Source: Chondrilla cf. caribensis
Taxonomy: Eukaryota; Porifera; Demospongiae; Chondrillida; Chondrillidae
Assembly (NCBI GenBank): GCA_964020155.1
Contig: OZ026549.1
Coordinates: 3,905,219 to 3,969,218, forward strand
Reading direction: 5' to 3'
DNA length: 64,000 nt
Shown here: positions 42,439-55,060 of the stretch, piece by piece
Layout of the letters: every line of letters starts with the position of its first letter
Position numbering within the stretch: position 1 is the first letter of the stretch
Program-made: the position numbers and the translations under genes
The notes under the pieces: model-generated
What the model was told of the DNA's origin: nothing
Seen by the model: only the letters and a program-made list of their open reading frames with translations
The model's database searches: none

Positions 42439-45400
42439 TGTGCGTGCGTGCACGTGTGTGTGTGCATGTGTGCATGCATGTCTGTGTGTATGGATGCATA
42501 TGTGATTATCCATACACACATATTATGCTTATCATGTTGTTAAACCACTTCCATTCAAATCCATTGTAGTCTGGTACTAAACCGGAGACTAAAATTAAAG
42601 GAAAATTTTCATCTTTTCTGAGGAACTTGTTGGTTGAACTGGATCCTAACCTATATGGACCTGAGCATCACATAATTGAGGTACAGTGTACACATGTATG
42701 TACGTATGTACATATGTGATTATGTTTATATGATGTGTGTGGGTGTGTGTGGGTGTGTGTTTGTATATGCATGCTTGTATGTGCTTATCCATATATTACC
42801 ACAATGTCATGTGTGTCCAGTGTATATTTTTATATTCTCTCGGATGGATACTTTTGTACACATGCATTCATACGTATCTCAACCAGTGGCTCAATTTATT
42901 ATATTTACTTCTAGTGGAAGAAAGACGGTCAAGCTGTAACAGAGAGTGATGGATTTCAGGTCAGTTTGTAAGATTAAGATGCTCAGCTGTGTGTTCTCAC
43001 CTGTAGTCACATCTTCACCAACACACTGTGTGCATACCTCCACTATTGCTGCCATTGCTTTTCTTGTGATTAATCCCCAGCTGTGTGTCCGCAACCATTT
43101 TTCCATCCTTGCTAACACACTGCATCCTCTTCTCCGTCCTAATGCCGTTAGATTCGTAGACCTGGGGACTTGGCCACCAAGGTCACCATCATCATTAACC
43201 TGGTCCACGAACCTGCTCAGTACAAGCTCCCCAACAAGCTTGGGAAGCTAATCGGAGTGCACACCGCCAACAGACCCAACATTGTTCACTCTGCGTGGCA
43301 GTACATCAAGGTACCTGTACTGGGTGTATGGCATACACATACCACCTGATGTATTGCATTGCTGATGTCAGATTCCATCCGCTTTTTTAAGTATAACCCG
43401 CCTTTGCTTATTTTCTGTTGAGCCATCTTCTGTGTGACTTGGTTGAGCAGAGTGTGGTTCCAGCATGGCCTGCATGCCGTATGCCTGTTGTACACATGCA
43501 AAGGCTCTGGTTACACTAGAGCGCTGACACTCTTTATTTGAATTGGTTAACCCATTTTAAACCTCTTAAATATTTGGTTTCCATAAATTGGTTATGTAAT
43601 AGACGTAATGCATTTACATACTAATGCATTAAACTGGCTTATTCTTGGAGCAATTTGTAAAGAACTTCAACATTCCAGCATATAGCCTGGAGCTATGGAG
43701 TCCATTCTCAGTTTGATCAGTCATTGAGTACGCTTATTAAACATACCAACACACATGACTGGAATAGGGCTCACAGCACACATATCTGGAGTAGGGCTCA
43801 CAGCACACATATCTGGAGTAGGGCTCACAGCACACATATCTGGAGTAGGGCTCACAACAGTTGCAACCCACCTTTCAGATCCACTGTCCCTCCCAGTGGG
43901 GGAACACCCCACCCACCTCCACATCTGTCCTTGGTGGTCCTCTACCCTGCCTCCTTCCTCTCCACCCAATAGTCGAACAACCTACAGGACCCTAGTGAGA
44001 GGGAGTACATCAACTGTGACAAACACCTGGAGCAGATATTTGGAGTACCTCGAATGAAGTTCTCTGAGTTTCCAAAACGACTCCAGCCTCTCCTGAACAA
44101 CCCCGACCCAATCATAATCCACCACATTATCAAGTATGTTCAGTGCACGAGTGTTAATGACTGAATTAGCAACTTTTGAAGAGAGTTTTCATTGAACCTG
44201 AACCAGTACACACTAGTTGTACCTGAGGCAGTACACGGTAGTGGTACCTGAGGCAGTACATGTCTATTTACATGCATATTATGTATTTTATGTACTTGTA
44301 AGATAAGGTTATCTCTGATCAGTAGCCAATTCTGGTATACTGCATGTATGTACAGTACTTATTTGTATGTTGTATGTATTTTCCCAGTCCTGAGGGTCCT
44401 GAAGCAAGAAGACCAGTGTGCTACGACATTGATGTTGAAGTGGTGAGTGCCAGTGGCAACATCACCTCACATAACCTCTGTACATGATGCGTGTGACACC
44501 AATGCACTGTCTTACTTCCACTCAGCATGGGTCGACAAGTTGAATATGTTTCAATACCGACTCAATAGCCCAACTGTATGTATGTGTGGAGTCCATGTGG
44601 ACTGTACTAGAATCAGTGATATCATTTCATTAAGTTACTGCTGTGTGAACTACAGTACACTTGTCAACCCCCTGGTTGATACATACAGTGCAACTCACTT
44701 AGTGAGTACCTTGAAAGGCACATACATCTCTATTTGTACTGGTTGGCATAGTCTACATGAGCTAGGGACTGAGTGGGGTGTGGGCATTAGCAGAAGTTTG
44801 GGCCAACCAGAGTACTTACTAAACAAAATTGCACTGTACATGCAGTCGACATGTACGTACGTTGATGTACTTATGTACACATGCACCATCACCCAGGACG
44901 ACCCAATGAAGGGGAAAATGCAGAGTTTCCTGATGTCCTCTGCCAATCAGCAAGAAGTAGCAGCTTTAGACCAGAAGGTGCGGTGTGCACGAGTGTATGT
45001 GTTGTGATGACACCCGGGATGAAGAGTGTATGTGTTATGGATGGGGGACCTTGTACCTGAGGTACTGGGTGTGAATGAGCAAGGGGTAAACTGTTCATTG
45101 AAGTACTGTATGTGATTAGGAATTTGTGTTTCGAGACTGTATCAATTTTGTTTCAAGCAAAATGTTTCTTCTCCATATGGGCACAACACACTCTACTTTA
45201 TATTCTATACATATTTTGCCCATGAATCACCATATATGCTTTAACTTTCCTGGGGTTAAACTTTGTGGTTTTAGTGGATCAGTAAACATCTGCAAAAGTT
45301 TCATCCCTCAAAATTTAGACCAGACGGACAATGGGTGTGCAGTTACACCACAAACTGCCAAAATAAAAATGCAAAAATCACAAAAACTGGCAATCTGCAA

Positions 45401-46281
45401 AAGTTTAACCTGCAAAAGTTAAAGTGTATGCAATATTTCCTGTGATACCATTTACTGATGGTTGCTTATTAGGTTATTCATTCCCATTTTGTGTGGTCGG
45501 CACACATTGTGAACATGCATATTATGTGTATGAATGTATGTGTTGATCAACCATGTCCTCTGGTGCATGTGGTGCTGTATATGCACTTCACAGGTCCTGG
45601 AGACGGTTGAGCAGATCAACTCCATCAAGCTACAACGCGAGTTCTATTTGGGCTTCTCGCAAAACCCACAAAAGTTCATAAATGACTGGCTAGCCTCTCA
45701 AAGCAGGGACCTCAAGGTGAGGATCAGGTGTGCCAGCCGGACCAATGTCCGGCCGTACATACTCCTTAATTTATGTATGAATGTTTTGCAACCTGTACCA
45801 ACCCACTCCATCATGGTATATGTATGTATGTGTGTACATTCAATGTAACATGCCTGAAAGTGAACACATTGTATCCTACATAGTGTAGAAGTATGTAGGT
45901 ACACTCATCTACTGTAAGCCGTACACTGTACTTGTGTTTGCACATTTTCTGTATATGCTGTACCTGTAAGTATACCTACTTTGTCAGATTCTGAGTTTAT
46001 AATAATTTGGTAGATATTGTTAATGTCACAGTACTGTTTCAGTCATTGCTAAAAGTAGTGAATAGGTTCATTGAAATGAGTCCTCATGGGAGATCTAGCC
46101 ATACTCAGTGTGCCCTGCTCTATCTATCTGTGTACTGTATTGTATGTGTGTAGTTGATGACCAGTAAAGGCGGTAATAAGGAGGCTGAAAGGAAGGCAAG
46201 TTACTACAGAGAGAAATGGACCGTGGATGGTGTCACCAGGTATTTCTACCACAAGGTTAGTGTGCTAGCTGTACTGGACCA

Positions 46282-46372
<91 letters not shown>

Positions 46373-46494
46373 ACGTGTGTGTGTGTGTGCACGTGTGTGT
46401 ATGCATACATGTGTTGATGTGTGTATTCCATTCACATTAGGTGAGCCAAAGAAGAGTTGAACTGGAACAGGCTCTAGGGATAAAGCACCCGTGA
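41085..46494 (+). CDS. SMARCD1: SWI/SNF subunit BAF60 (SMARCD1/2/3 family), complete, 13 exons, 466 aa
   Basis: BAF60 is an accessory subunit of SWI/SNF chromatin remodellers that bridges transcription factors to the complex in the nucleus. Exons: 41085-41186, 41269-41424, 42008-42130, 42267-42395, 42570-42680, 42915-42959, 43152-43310, 43973-44133, 44388-44442, 44897-44977, 45594-45716, 46154-46255, 46441-46494. They total 1401 nt, in phase. After a Gly-rich start come [15 protein letters not shown] and a conserved basic segment ([18 protein letters not shown]). The SWIB/MDM2 domain lies at about 246-320 ([15 protein letters not shown] to [13 protein letters not shown]). The C-terminal half has the family signature [19 protein letters not shown] and ends GIKHP. 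Mammalian paralogues are about 480-530 aa. A single ancestral copy is likely here, so the symbol marks the family only. The donor of exon 1 (gtgatt) is weak and that boundary is tentative. Confidence 0.94.
43761..43857 (+). repeat. 27-bp minisatellite in SMARCD intron 7
   Basis: Three full units of ggagtagggctcacagcaca-type sequence plus a partial fourth; only the first unit differs, by one base. Confidence 0.9.
46284..46400. repeat. (GT)n microsatellite in SMARCD intron 12
   Basis: GT tract with gcac interruptions, about 30 bp after the exon 12 donor. Confidence 0.95.
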
Positions 46495-46733
46495 CAGACC
46501 CACTGCTGCTACCTTAACTAGAGTTGACTGTATGTACTGTAACTATTATTGAAGAATAGTAAGAGTTTGCATGTGCGTTGAACATAGTAGATCTAAAAGG
46601 GGATCATAAAATATATAGAATGTAAGCATTCAATGTACCAGCTAGTTACTATATATAACCATTATAAACTATGTAGGTGCATCAGGCTTACACTATTATA
46701 TATGTATATGCATGTTGCATGCATACGGTTATA

Positions 46734-46912
46734 CAATGGAACCTGTCTATAAAGGACAAATTGGTACCAGGTAATATGTCCACTCTTCAGAGGTGAAAAC
46801 TGTATTAGCACTATAGGGAAATCTATTTTTGGTGCCTTACAGAGTGTCCTTGTAGGGAGGTAATTTCTATGGTGTCCTTTATTGGGAGAGTCCTCGAATA
46901 GAGGTTCCACTG
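46734..46912. mobile_element. MITE family 2, copy 2
   Basis: CAATGGAACCTGTCTATAAA to ATAGAGGTTCCACTG, flanked by TA; between SMARCD and the TBC gene. Same family as 37581-37755 by termini. Confidence 0.65.
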
Positions 46913-47135
46913 TATAATAGTGCCACACCTTGGAAACTTTATACTGGTCATACTCCCACTTTAATACCCACGCTGCTAAATCATACAGTCCCTATAGCTA
47001 CCGTAACCAGTTGTAGTACCTGTGTATAATGGAAAGTTTAACCTCCGATAAGAATTACGTATAAATACCAACAAGCATGCTTTGAACAGTGCCGCTGCTA
47101 TGCTTGGAGTGAGCATCGAACTCGTGCGGGCGGGA

Positions 47136-47152
47136 CCAAAATTGGCGGGAAA
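47136..47152. promoter_or_regulatory. Overlapping perfect CArG box and E2F-type motif upstream of the TBC gene
   Basis: CCAAAATTGG (47136-47145) fits the SRF consensus CC(A/T)6GG exactly. It overlaps TTGGCGGGAAA (47142-47152), a canonical E2F-type site. The pair sits only 14 bp from the ATG at 47167, so it is either core promoter or early 5' UTR. Function is inferred from motif match alone. Confidence 0.5.
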
Positions 47153-47166
47153 ATTAAAATGGCTAC

Positions 47167-47564
47167 ATGCAACTGGAGAAATTTGACGCAACTTTCGTAT
47201 GGACGAGACGGAGAATTCAGCTATTTGGTGAGAGATCACGAATCGAGATCATTCTATAGGAAGTCTTTTAAGATGTATTCGCTGTTTATTCTCCACACGG
47301 TTATAAATATAGGAGAAGTCTCAATGTATAACGAAATTCCTGTCTGACAACAACCTTACAGGAAGATGTGGATCCGAAGATGTCGAAAATTTGTGCAAAA
47401 ACTACGGTAATTTCAATGCATGCAATTCTTCATGCAGATCTTAAATTATGATGATGGTGTGTATCCATTATTCAGACTCCATTAATGAAACATCGTTGGA
47501 AGATACTGGACTTGATGTTTCGAGTGTCAAGCAAATACTAACTGACTTAGGTGCGTTTTCGCTT

Positions 47565-47662
<98 letters not shown>

Positions 47663-50600
47663 TTAATGTGCTTGATTGTAATGATTAACCCTCATTCAAT
47701 CTCTGTAGATCGCACATTTCCTGACCATGAACAGTTCATAGGACCTACTGAGACCAAAGGCAAACTTTGCAGATTACTGTGTACTTATGTTTTATACAAC
47801 CCTACCATCGGCTACTGCCAGGGTGAGTATAAAGGATCATGCCATGTGATATGTTGCATAATAATTTTATTCTTTACATATTTCTTGTGTACTTGTTTGT
47901 AGGTATGGGGTATGTTGCTGGCGTGGTGCTGATGTATCACAAGGATGAGGAGGTAGCATCCCCACTTGTATCTTGACTGTAGTGCATTTCTTAGTGGAAT
48001 ACATATCTGTGTATCCTGTGTCCCTTATGTATCCTTAGGAAGCATTTTGGATAACGACGTCTTTATTTGAGAGTGAAAAGTACCTGTCTGGTCTGTATGC
48101 CAATGAGCTAAAGAGGTTTGTCCTTTGGAAGAACATGTACTCTGTGCAACTACCCATATGCAGACCTTGTATAAAACTAGATTAGGCTGTTATTTCCTGG
48201 TCACTTCTAATTTAGGATGCAGTCAGGAATAGGGGCTGGCTGCATGAGACTAACACACACCAGCAGTGCTGAAAATAACTATTTGTCTATGTTAGGACAC
48301 ATGTCTAACCAAACTCAGTTTTGGTCGGACGCTTGAATAACAAGATGGCCGACTGTTAACTGGAATGTCCACACCAACGAATATTTACACGGAAAATGAC
48401 CGATGACCGACTGCTATTTTCAGCACTGCACCAGTGTTTTGATAATTCCACATAGTCTGTAGTATATACCTACGTACCTTTGATCCATAGAATGAAGCTA
48501 TGTGGGAGTGTCTTTGAGAAGATGCTGAAGGAGAAGAAGCCACAGCTTCATGAGCATCTGGTTGGTCTCACTTCAGTGTGTGACAAATGCTTTCATGTGT
48601 TAGATACTACCTACCTACTTATATACATGCATGTGTATGTACGTATACTATGTGGAAATGGAACTCTGTCACGTGAGTATAGTGCTGATGTGTGTACTTT
48701 TGTCATAAACTGTTGAAATATTTTGCATATGACATTTGTGCATACTTGTTCTTCCCAACTTTATCACCATTTTCAAGCCCAGTATAGGTTTCAATTCCAA
48801 CCTTCATGAGAAGAGTGTTTGTGTTTGTTTTGATTCCTGTTAACCGGTACCAATTTCCTGTTTGAAGTCAAATGTCCACTTTTGAGGGAAGTGTTGGTCT
48901 CCACTGTCTGCTCTCTCCTCCAGTCCAGGATGAACGTCCACTCTCTCATCTACCTCACTCGCTGGTTCATGTGCATGTACACCACCTTGCCATGTTGGGA
49001 CACTGTGCTCTTTATCTGGAATCAGTTCATGAAGCATGGATCGGCCATTTTATTCCAATCAGCCCTCACAATAATGGAACTTCTCCAACGTTAGTTGAAT
49101 ACTGATCACACATACAATATGTACTGTATATATTATATTTTATGTATGTACATATTATGTATGAACATATTATTGTGTGCGTACGTATGTAGGTGAAATC
49201 ATTGCAATGGATAGAGTGGAGCATCTGATCCCTTTCATACAAAACCCACCTGGTGACAGGTGTGTACTGTATTGTATGTGTATTGTATATGTGTGTACAT
49301 AGTCCTATGTGCACTATGAATGCATGTGTGTATGTACGTATCATTGCATGGTGTGGGACTTTCAAGTGTGTGTTGCTGTGTTTTATGGTTCTATCTTCTT
49401 TATTTATTCTAAATATGCATGTATATATGTGTATATGCACTCGATACAGGTTAGCCAAACAAAGATTTGTCCCGGTATTTGAAGAATCATCTTTTAGGGA
49501 AGGGGAACTGGACTCTTACTTTGCTGCATCGAATAGTGGTGAGCTATTACAGTATACTTCTGTCACAATGAAATGCATGTTCATTTGCAGTAAGAAGCCG
49601 AACTTTAGTTACCAGTTACGTACAGTGGATCTCCATAATTCAGCATCCTCTATAATCTGACCAGATTATAAGACACATCATACTGTAAAATCTGATGTAC
49701 TGTATATGCATATATTTGCTCCGTCAAAGTATTTTGGCTATTGGTATTCCGTATCATTTATCAATTCACACTATTGTGCATACCTAGGTGAAGTTCAAGT
49801 GAATGACATCATATGTCTACCTTCCTCTCGGAAGCGAGGGTTTGTGGAGGATACAGGTATGGTCTTGTATACATACATGTGTACATGCTATACGTATGTA
49901 CATGAAACCTCTATTTACCTGTACATATGTACGTAACTACTTTTATTATGTACATGTACGTATGTACGTATATACGTATGTGTGTTGATGACTACAGATG
50001 GTGGTACAGTCCCTGAGGACCTATCCTTATTCCAGAGACTTGTAAGCACCTTCACTCCAGCCAAGAGAAAAAGAGCTTACAGTCGCACACCAGCCATGAC
50101 ACCTGCAGCAACTAGACCTATTTTCTCAACAACAAGTGCAGCAAAGACAAGGACACCTTTCACTGACTGTGATTCTGTGAAGAGAGGAAGGACAGCTACT
50201 TCTAGATCTAGAACTAAAAGAAAACGAAGCTTTACAGATAAGGTTACCAGTGATGTTATTGGGAAGGATGTGCCATGTATAAACACTATTGTCTCGGTAC
50301 AATACGTATATTAAATGATTGTGATTACTCTCGATTGATGCTTATTATGTCCATGTATATAATATTATTGTATTTGTGGATGTAACATGTTACTTATGCT
50401 GGGGTCAGTGATCACACCATGCACGATAATATGTACAGTGTAAACCAATATTATGTACCATACAAGACTATTACTACTAGGCCCATTACGTAATATCATT
50501 CACTCATAGTATTATACAGTATTAAGATAATACAGAATTCTTGTCCATTTTATTTTAATCTACTACATGTACGTATAGGGGCTGGAGATGAAGGATTTGA

Positions 50601-50827
50601 CAGGTACACCACGTCCACCAGAGATGAAAACTCCTTACGATTTCAGTCCTTTTGCACAGTCTCCATTATCATTGGATTTTGGAGGCAGTCCAAGTCCTAA
50701 GTCAGAACAGAACTTGTGGGAAAGAAGGAGTATGCGTTTGAAGGAGAAAGATCTAAAACGGGATAAAAGTAAAGTCCCTGACCATAGACTACACGGTCAA
50801 AATGGGAAAGAAAATACTTTTGTGTAA
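47167..50827 (+). CDS. TBC-domain Rab GTPase-activating protein, 13 exons, 476 aa
   Basis: TBC proteins accelerate GTP hydrolysis by Rab GTPases using an Arg and a Gln finger. Exons: 47167-47227, 47362-47406, 47476-47550, 47709-47822, 47903-47952, 48039-48115, 48491-48560, 48924-49089, 49193-49259, 49450-49538, 49788-49856, 49998-50296, 50579-50827. They total 1431 nt, all in phase. Arg62 lies in DRTFPDHEQF, Gln98 in IGYCQGMGYV, followed by EEEAFW and LTRWFMCMYTTLPCWDTV. Residue order resembles the TBC1D10 group, but subfamily is unsure. The ATG at 47167 is chosen because only its frame connects in phase to the TBC exons; the ATG at 47159 does not. The usual TBC N-terminal segment (GIP..LR..VW) is not visible, so a short domain or a missed 5' exon is possible. 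The tail (about 295-476) is basic, with many S/T-P sites and a KEN tripeptide near the end. Confidence 0.85.
47565..47660. repeat. (GT)n microsatellite in TBC intron 3
   Basis: About 48 GT units starting 15 bp after the donor of exon 3 and filling most of the 158-bp intron. Confidence 0.95.
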
Positions 50828-51648
50828 CATTTTATATTTGTACACATACATAACTTGGCCTTTTTTCTGTGGTTTATACTCATTTAGTATCGATATGTTA
50901 TAATTTTTACTTTGGTATGCACTGCACATACGTATTATTATGGATAATGGTGCACGGCACTGCATGTGTGTACTATTATAATTGAAACATGCAAATGCAT
51001 GTGCACATGTATGTACATGGCTATACATGTATGTACAGTACATACAGAAAATGTATAATGCATGTACATACGTACTATCATAATCGCAACTGTAATAAGT
51101 ATTATATATAGTAGTATCTACATGCAAGTGTACATGTGTGTACATATTATGTATGTACGTGGGTGTACATAATTATAATGTATTATACATTCATATAATT
51201 GTATTGTATTCACAATGATTGTAATTGGTTTATTATTATTATATTATAATGAATATAATATACATAATAGGAGTTACATGTTTGTGTGGTAGTATATGGA
51301 CTGCAGGTCCAAGTTAGAATCAAATATGCTGACGTCTGTACGTATTTATATATAAGCATATGTATATACACATGCAGCTATATAAAATATTCTAGCATTA
51401 TAAACCAAATAAATGTACTACGAGTTATCAGTTCATTAGACATGAGAAAGTAAAGTACAGTTTATGTACAAAAATAAAACAGAGTTATAATAATAATGCA
51501 ACTATTGCATAAATTCAAAATTAGTATTTGAGTTAATTATAAAAATAATAATTATTAAAATACACAATAACATTAATAGTATTAAAGTACTATCATGTCA
51601 CATTCATGCAATAATAAGTCCAGTATATTGTAATTGATTGTTCCAATG

Positions 51649-52956
51649 TTACAGGTACTCAAATTTATCCAAGCTGATAGGTGGATATTCATTTACCCAC
51701 TCCAATAGATCCAGAAATTTTCCAAACTGCTTTTGATGTTCCTTGGACTGTTTCCTTGGTGCCTCAACATGGGCTGGATTATAGCCAATTTCCTCACAGT
51801 CAGTTTTGCACTTTGAGGGGGTGTATAAAAATGGAGGGCAATCATGATCTAAACATACATTACGCCAATTCCTCTGACTGCTTGCAGTATTCACATTAGA
51901 TTCTTTGCCACCCGCTCTATCATTCACTTCATCACCATCATCATCACTACCATGAGAGCTGTTGTCATCACATTTCTCGTTACAGTCATCATCAGACTCT
52001 GATGTAAAATCATCATCTTTCAATTGGACTGATGCCACATCTGGTTGTGATGCATGGCCTGGAGATGGGAGCTTGAAGTTGTCTGCATCAAGACTTGTGA
52101 GGGGAATCCCGTCATCAGTAGTGCTGTGTGTAGCAACATCTTTCTCAATCTCATTGTCTACCAGTATTTCAGCAATTATCTTGTCAATGATGCCAAAGAT
52201 CAACGGGTTACATTTCTTGTTTGATGGATGCCTCCTCAGTATAGTGAAGCAAAGGTCTAGAACTACAAGTGTAAAATAGAAGAAGAAACTCGTGAACAAT
52301 AATCAACACTGTAAACAACTCCATTCATGTACATTATATTATACAAGGTTGGCATTTCATAAGTGTTAAGACCAAATGCTATTAACAAGTGAACTAGCTA
52401 TAGGTGGATTGGACCCTCCTTGATCATTACCCCATAGCATATAACATATACAATTAATGTATAGATATCATTCATGCAGACAGGTTTATATATTAGAATT
52501 ACATGTATTGTATTATGCACAAACGATTGGATACCCAACTGACACTAACAAGTACATGAAGCTGGAAGTATGATTATATTAGGAAGATTTCACACTGTAC
52601 ACACAAGCAAAATAGAGAGACTTACGTGTGTATTCTTCAGTCAAATCTGTCTTCCTTTCTGGGGTTACACTCAGCGAAGGAGCGTTATTTGCGCTAACTG
52701 GTGTTGAGGGAGGAGAATTGGCTGGAGCTACTCGGTTCGATCTCCTAAAAGGTACCGGCTGTCTCCTCGTGGCTTGTCTAGTGGAATTAAGTTGCCTCAG
52801 TCGGGTCCTTTGCTTCTTCTTTAGCCATGCCGCCCTCAGGACCGAGAAGAGTCTTCTTGTGGGGTAGCTTACCGCTCTGTAGGAAGCGATCGTAGCCTTT
52901 GTTGCCCAGGCGTCCCTGGCTATGGTGATGTACCATCTGAAGAACTTGATTCCCTT
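51649..52956 (-). pseudogene. Unknown two-exon family, copy E (type II), start codon lost
   Basis: On the minus strand, exon 1 equivalent 52956-52626 and exon 2 52262-51649 keep both splice sites and an open frame of 315 codons. The ATG used by all other copies has become AAG (plus-strand ctt at 52954-52956). No ATG replaces it near the beginning of exon 1, so the basic N-terminal half could not be translated normally. Otherwise it is type II and ends DKFEYL like copy F. It is convergent with the TBC gene, whose stop lies about 0.8 kb away. Either a young pseudogene or a copy using another start. Confidence 0.6.
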
Positions 52957-53050
52957 GTTCTTTCGCTACTTCCAACGTTTGAAATACGAAAAGGAGTAAC
53001 GTGGATAGAGAATAGAGACGAAATTCAAGCAGAAACAGTTGTGATCAAAG

Positions 53051-53149
53051 TCACTCTCTTTCACTTTGTGTACACAAGTACGGTACTGCACCAAGGTAAC
53101 GTTTGAAAGAAGACGTCACCCAATGGAAGACGTGTATTTCGAACGCCAT
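53051..53149 (-). CDS. Conserved 32-aa upstream ORF, copy E leader
   Basis: Same length and 94-nt spacing to the mutated start position. Two non-synonymous changes (Asp9 to His, Leu23 to Pro). The uORF start is intact although the main ATG is lost. Confidence 0.35.
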   Translation of the reverse strand: MAFEIHVFHWVTSSFKRYLGAVPYLCTQSERE

Positions 53150-53329
53150 CGTCGACCAATATGATTTGCGATGTATAAATTATAATGACGTATGTGTTTA
53201 CGATAATAATGCCGGTCGCTCCAATGGGAATAATAAGGGGGAAGACCATTATTAACATTATTATAATAGACTTAGCTAGCTCACCAGGGTGTAGTATAAT
53301 TACACATATACATGTAGTCTGCAGTACAT

Positions 53330-54200
53330 ACCTATACCTTTGATCCATAGAATGAAGCTATGTGGGAATGTCTTGAGAAGATGTGAAGGAGAAGGTGCCA
53401 CATCTTCATGAGGATCCCGTTGGTCTCAATTCAGTGTGTTTAACTCATATATGCTAGATACTACCTACCTACATGATAATACATACATGTATTATGTATA
53501 CTATGTGGAAATGGAACTTTGTACATTGTCACGTGAATTTAGTGCTGATGTGTGTACTTTTATTTGTCATAAACTGTTAAAATAGGCTGCCTATGACATT
53601 TGAACGTACTTGATCTTCCCAACTTTATCACCATTTTCAAGTCCAGTATAGGTTTCAATTCCAACCTTCATGAGAAGAGTGTTTGTGTTTGTTTTTATTT
53701 CTGTTAACCGGTACCAATTTCCACTTCTGAGGGAAGTGTTGGTCTCCACTGTCTGCTCTCTCCTCCAGTCCAGGATAAACGTCCACTCTCTCATCTACCT
53801 CACTCGCTGGTTCATGTGCATGTACACCACCTTGCTGTGTTGGGACACTGTGCTCTTTATCTGGAATCAGTTCATGAAGCATGGATCGGCCATTTTATTC
53901 CAATCAGCCCTCACACTAATGGTACTTCTCCGACATTGGTTGAATACTGATCACACATACACAATATGCATGTACTGTATGTATAATATATTATATTATA
54001 TGTATACATGTATTATGTATGAACATATTGTGTACATATGTAGGTAAAATCGTTGCAATAGATACGAGGAGCATCTGATCACTGTACACATGTATGAATG
54101 CATGTGCACATGAATCATTGCATGTGTTGTGTAGGACTTTCAAGTGTGTGTTGCTGTGTTTATATATGGTTCTATCCTTTTATATTTATTGCAAATATAT
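53330..54200 (+). pseudogene. Partial copy of the TBC gene (exons 7-9), decayed
   Basis: Exon 7 equivalent near 53351-53420 has several single-base deletions that break the frame. Exon 8 equivalent (about 53764-53930) is nearly intact, with LTRWFMCMYTTLLCWDTV. The exon 9 equivalent near 54043-54080 is altered. It sits between copies E and F, convergent with F. Confidence 0.7.
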
Positions 54201-54289
54201 GCATAAGGTGTGTGCGTATTGCTCACAACATGTAGCAGGTACTAGTATGGAGACATTTGCCCCCCCCCCCCCCAAGTTTTTACACCTTC

Positions 54290-54720
54290 TCCTGTGAATA
54301 ATGTTGACAATAACATCACTGTTTGTGCCCACCTCTCCCTTTTCCCACAACCTAGACACTACATGCACTCCTCACCCACTTTGGCTTTCCTGTCAAAACA
54401 TGTACACCCTGGCTACGTATGTACATATTTGGAGAATACAGAATGGTCTTGTGTACACATACGTATGTACAACCTATGTATTAACATCTTGTTTACTTGT
54501 ACGTACCATGTACTTTTATTATGTACATGTACGTATATTATATGTGGACTTGCTCTGAATCCAGTCCTGACTGAGATAAGGTCCTTCAGGTGTTGCAGCT
54601 TAAGGCCGTCGGGGCCCCCTGCTGACCCAGCTGGAAAGGACTGGATTGATGATACATATTATGTAACAGTTACATGTTTGCCTGGTAGCAATGCATATGG
54701 ACTGCAGGTCTGAGTTAGAA
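54290..54720. repeat. Inverted segmental-duplication arm (pairs with 32880-33240)
   Basis: Reverse-complement partner of the block downstream of copy C. A 13-base poly-C run (about 54261-54273) lies just outside it. Confidence 0.7.
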
Positions 54721-55060
54721 CCAAAGAATGCTGACATTGTATATGGTACCATGCACGTATTTGTATTATAAGCATACATGCAGCTATATAAAATAATCTA
54801 GTGTTATAAACCAAATAAATGTACTACGAGCTATCAGTTCATTAGATAGGAGAAAGTAAAGTACAGTTTATGCACAAAAATAAAACAGTGTTATAATAAT
54901 AATGCAACTATTGCATAAAAATCAAAATAATTGGTACTTACAAGTTAATTATAAAAATAATAATAATTAAAATACACAATAACATTAATAGTATTAAAGT
55001 ACTATCATGTCACATTCAAGCAATGATAAGTCCAGTATATTGTAATTGATTGTTCCAATG

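Noticed and set aside
44447..45007. 186-codon ORF in SMARCD intron 9 and exon 10
   Set aside because: Only its final part (44897-44977) is coding, in the SMARCD frame; the rest is intron that happens to lack stops.
47159..47347. ATG at 47159 as the TBC gene start
   Set aside because: Its frame leads to a stop in exon 3 after splicing; the ATG at 47167 keeps phase through all exons.
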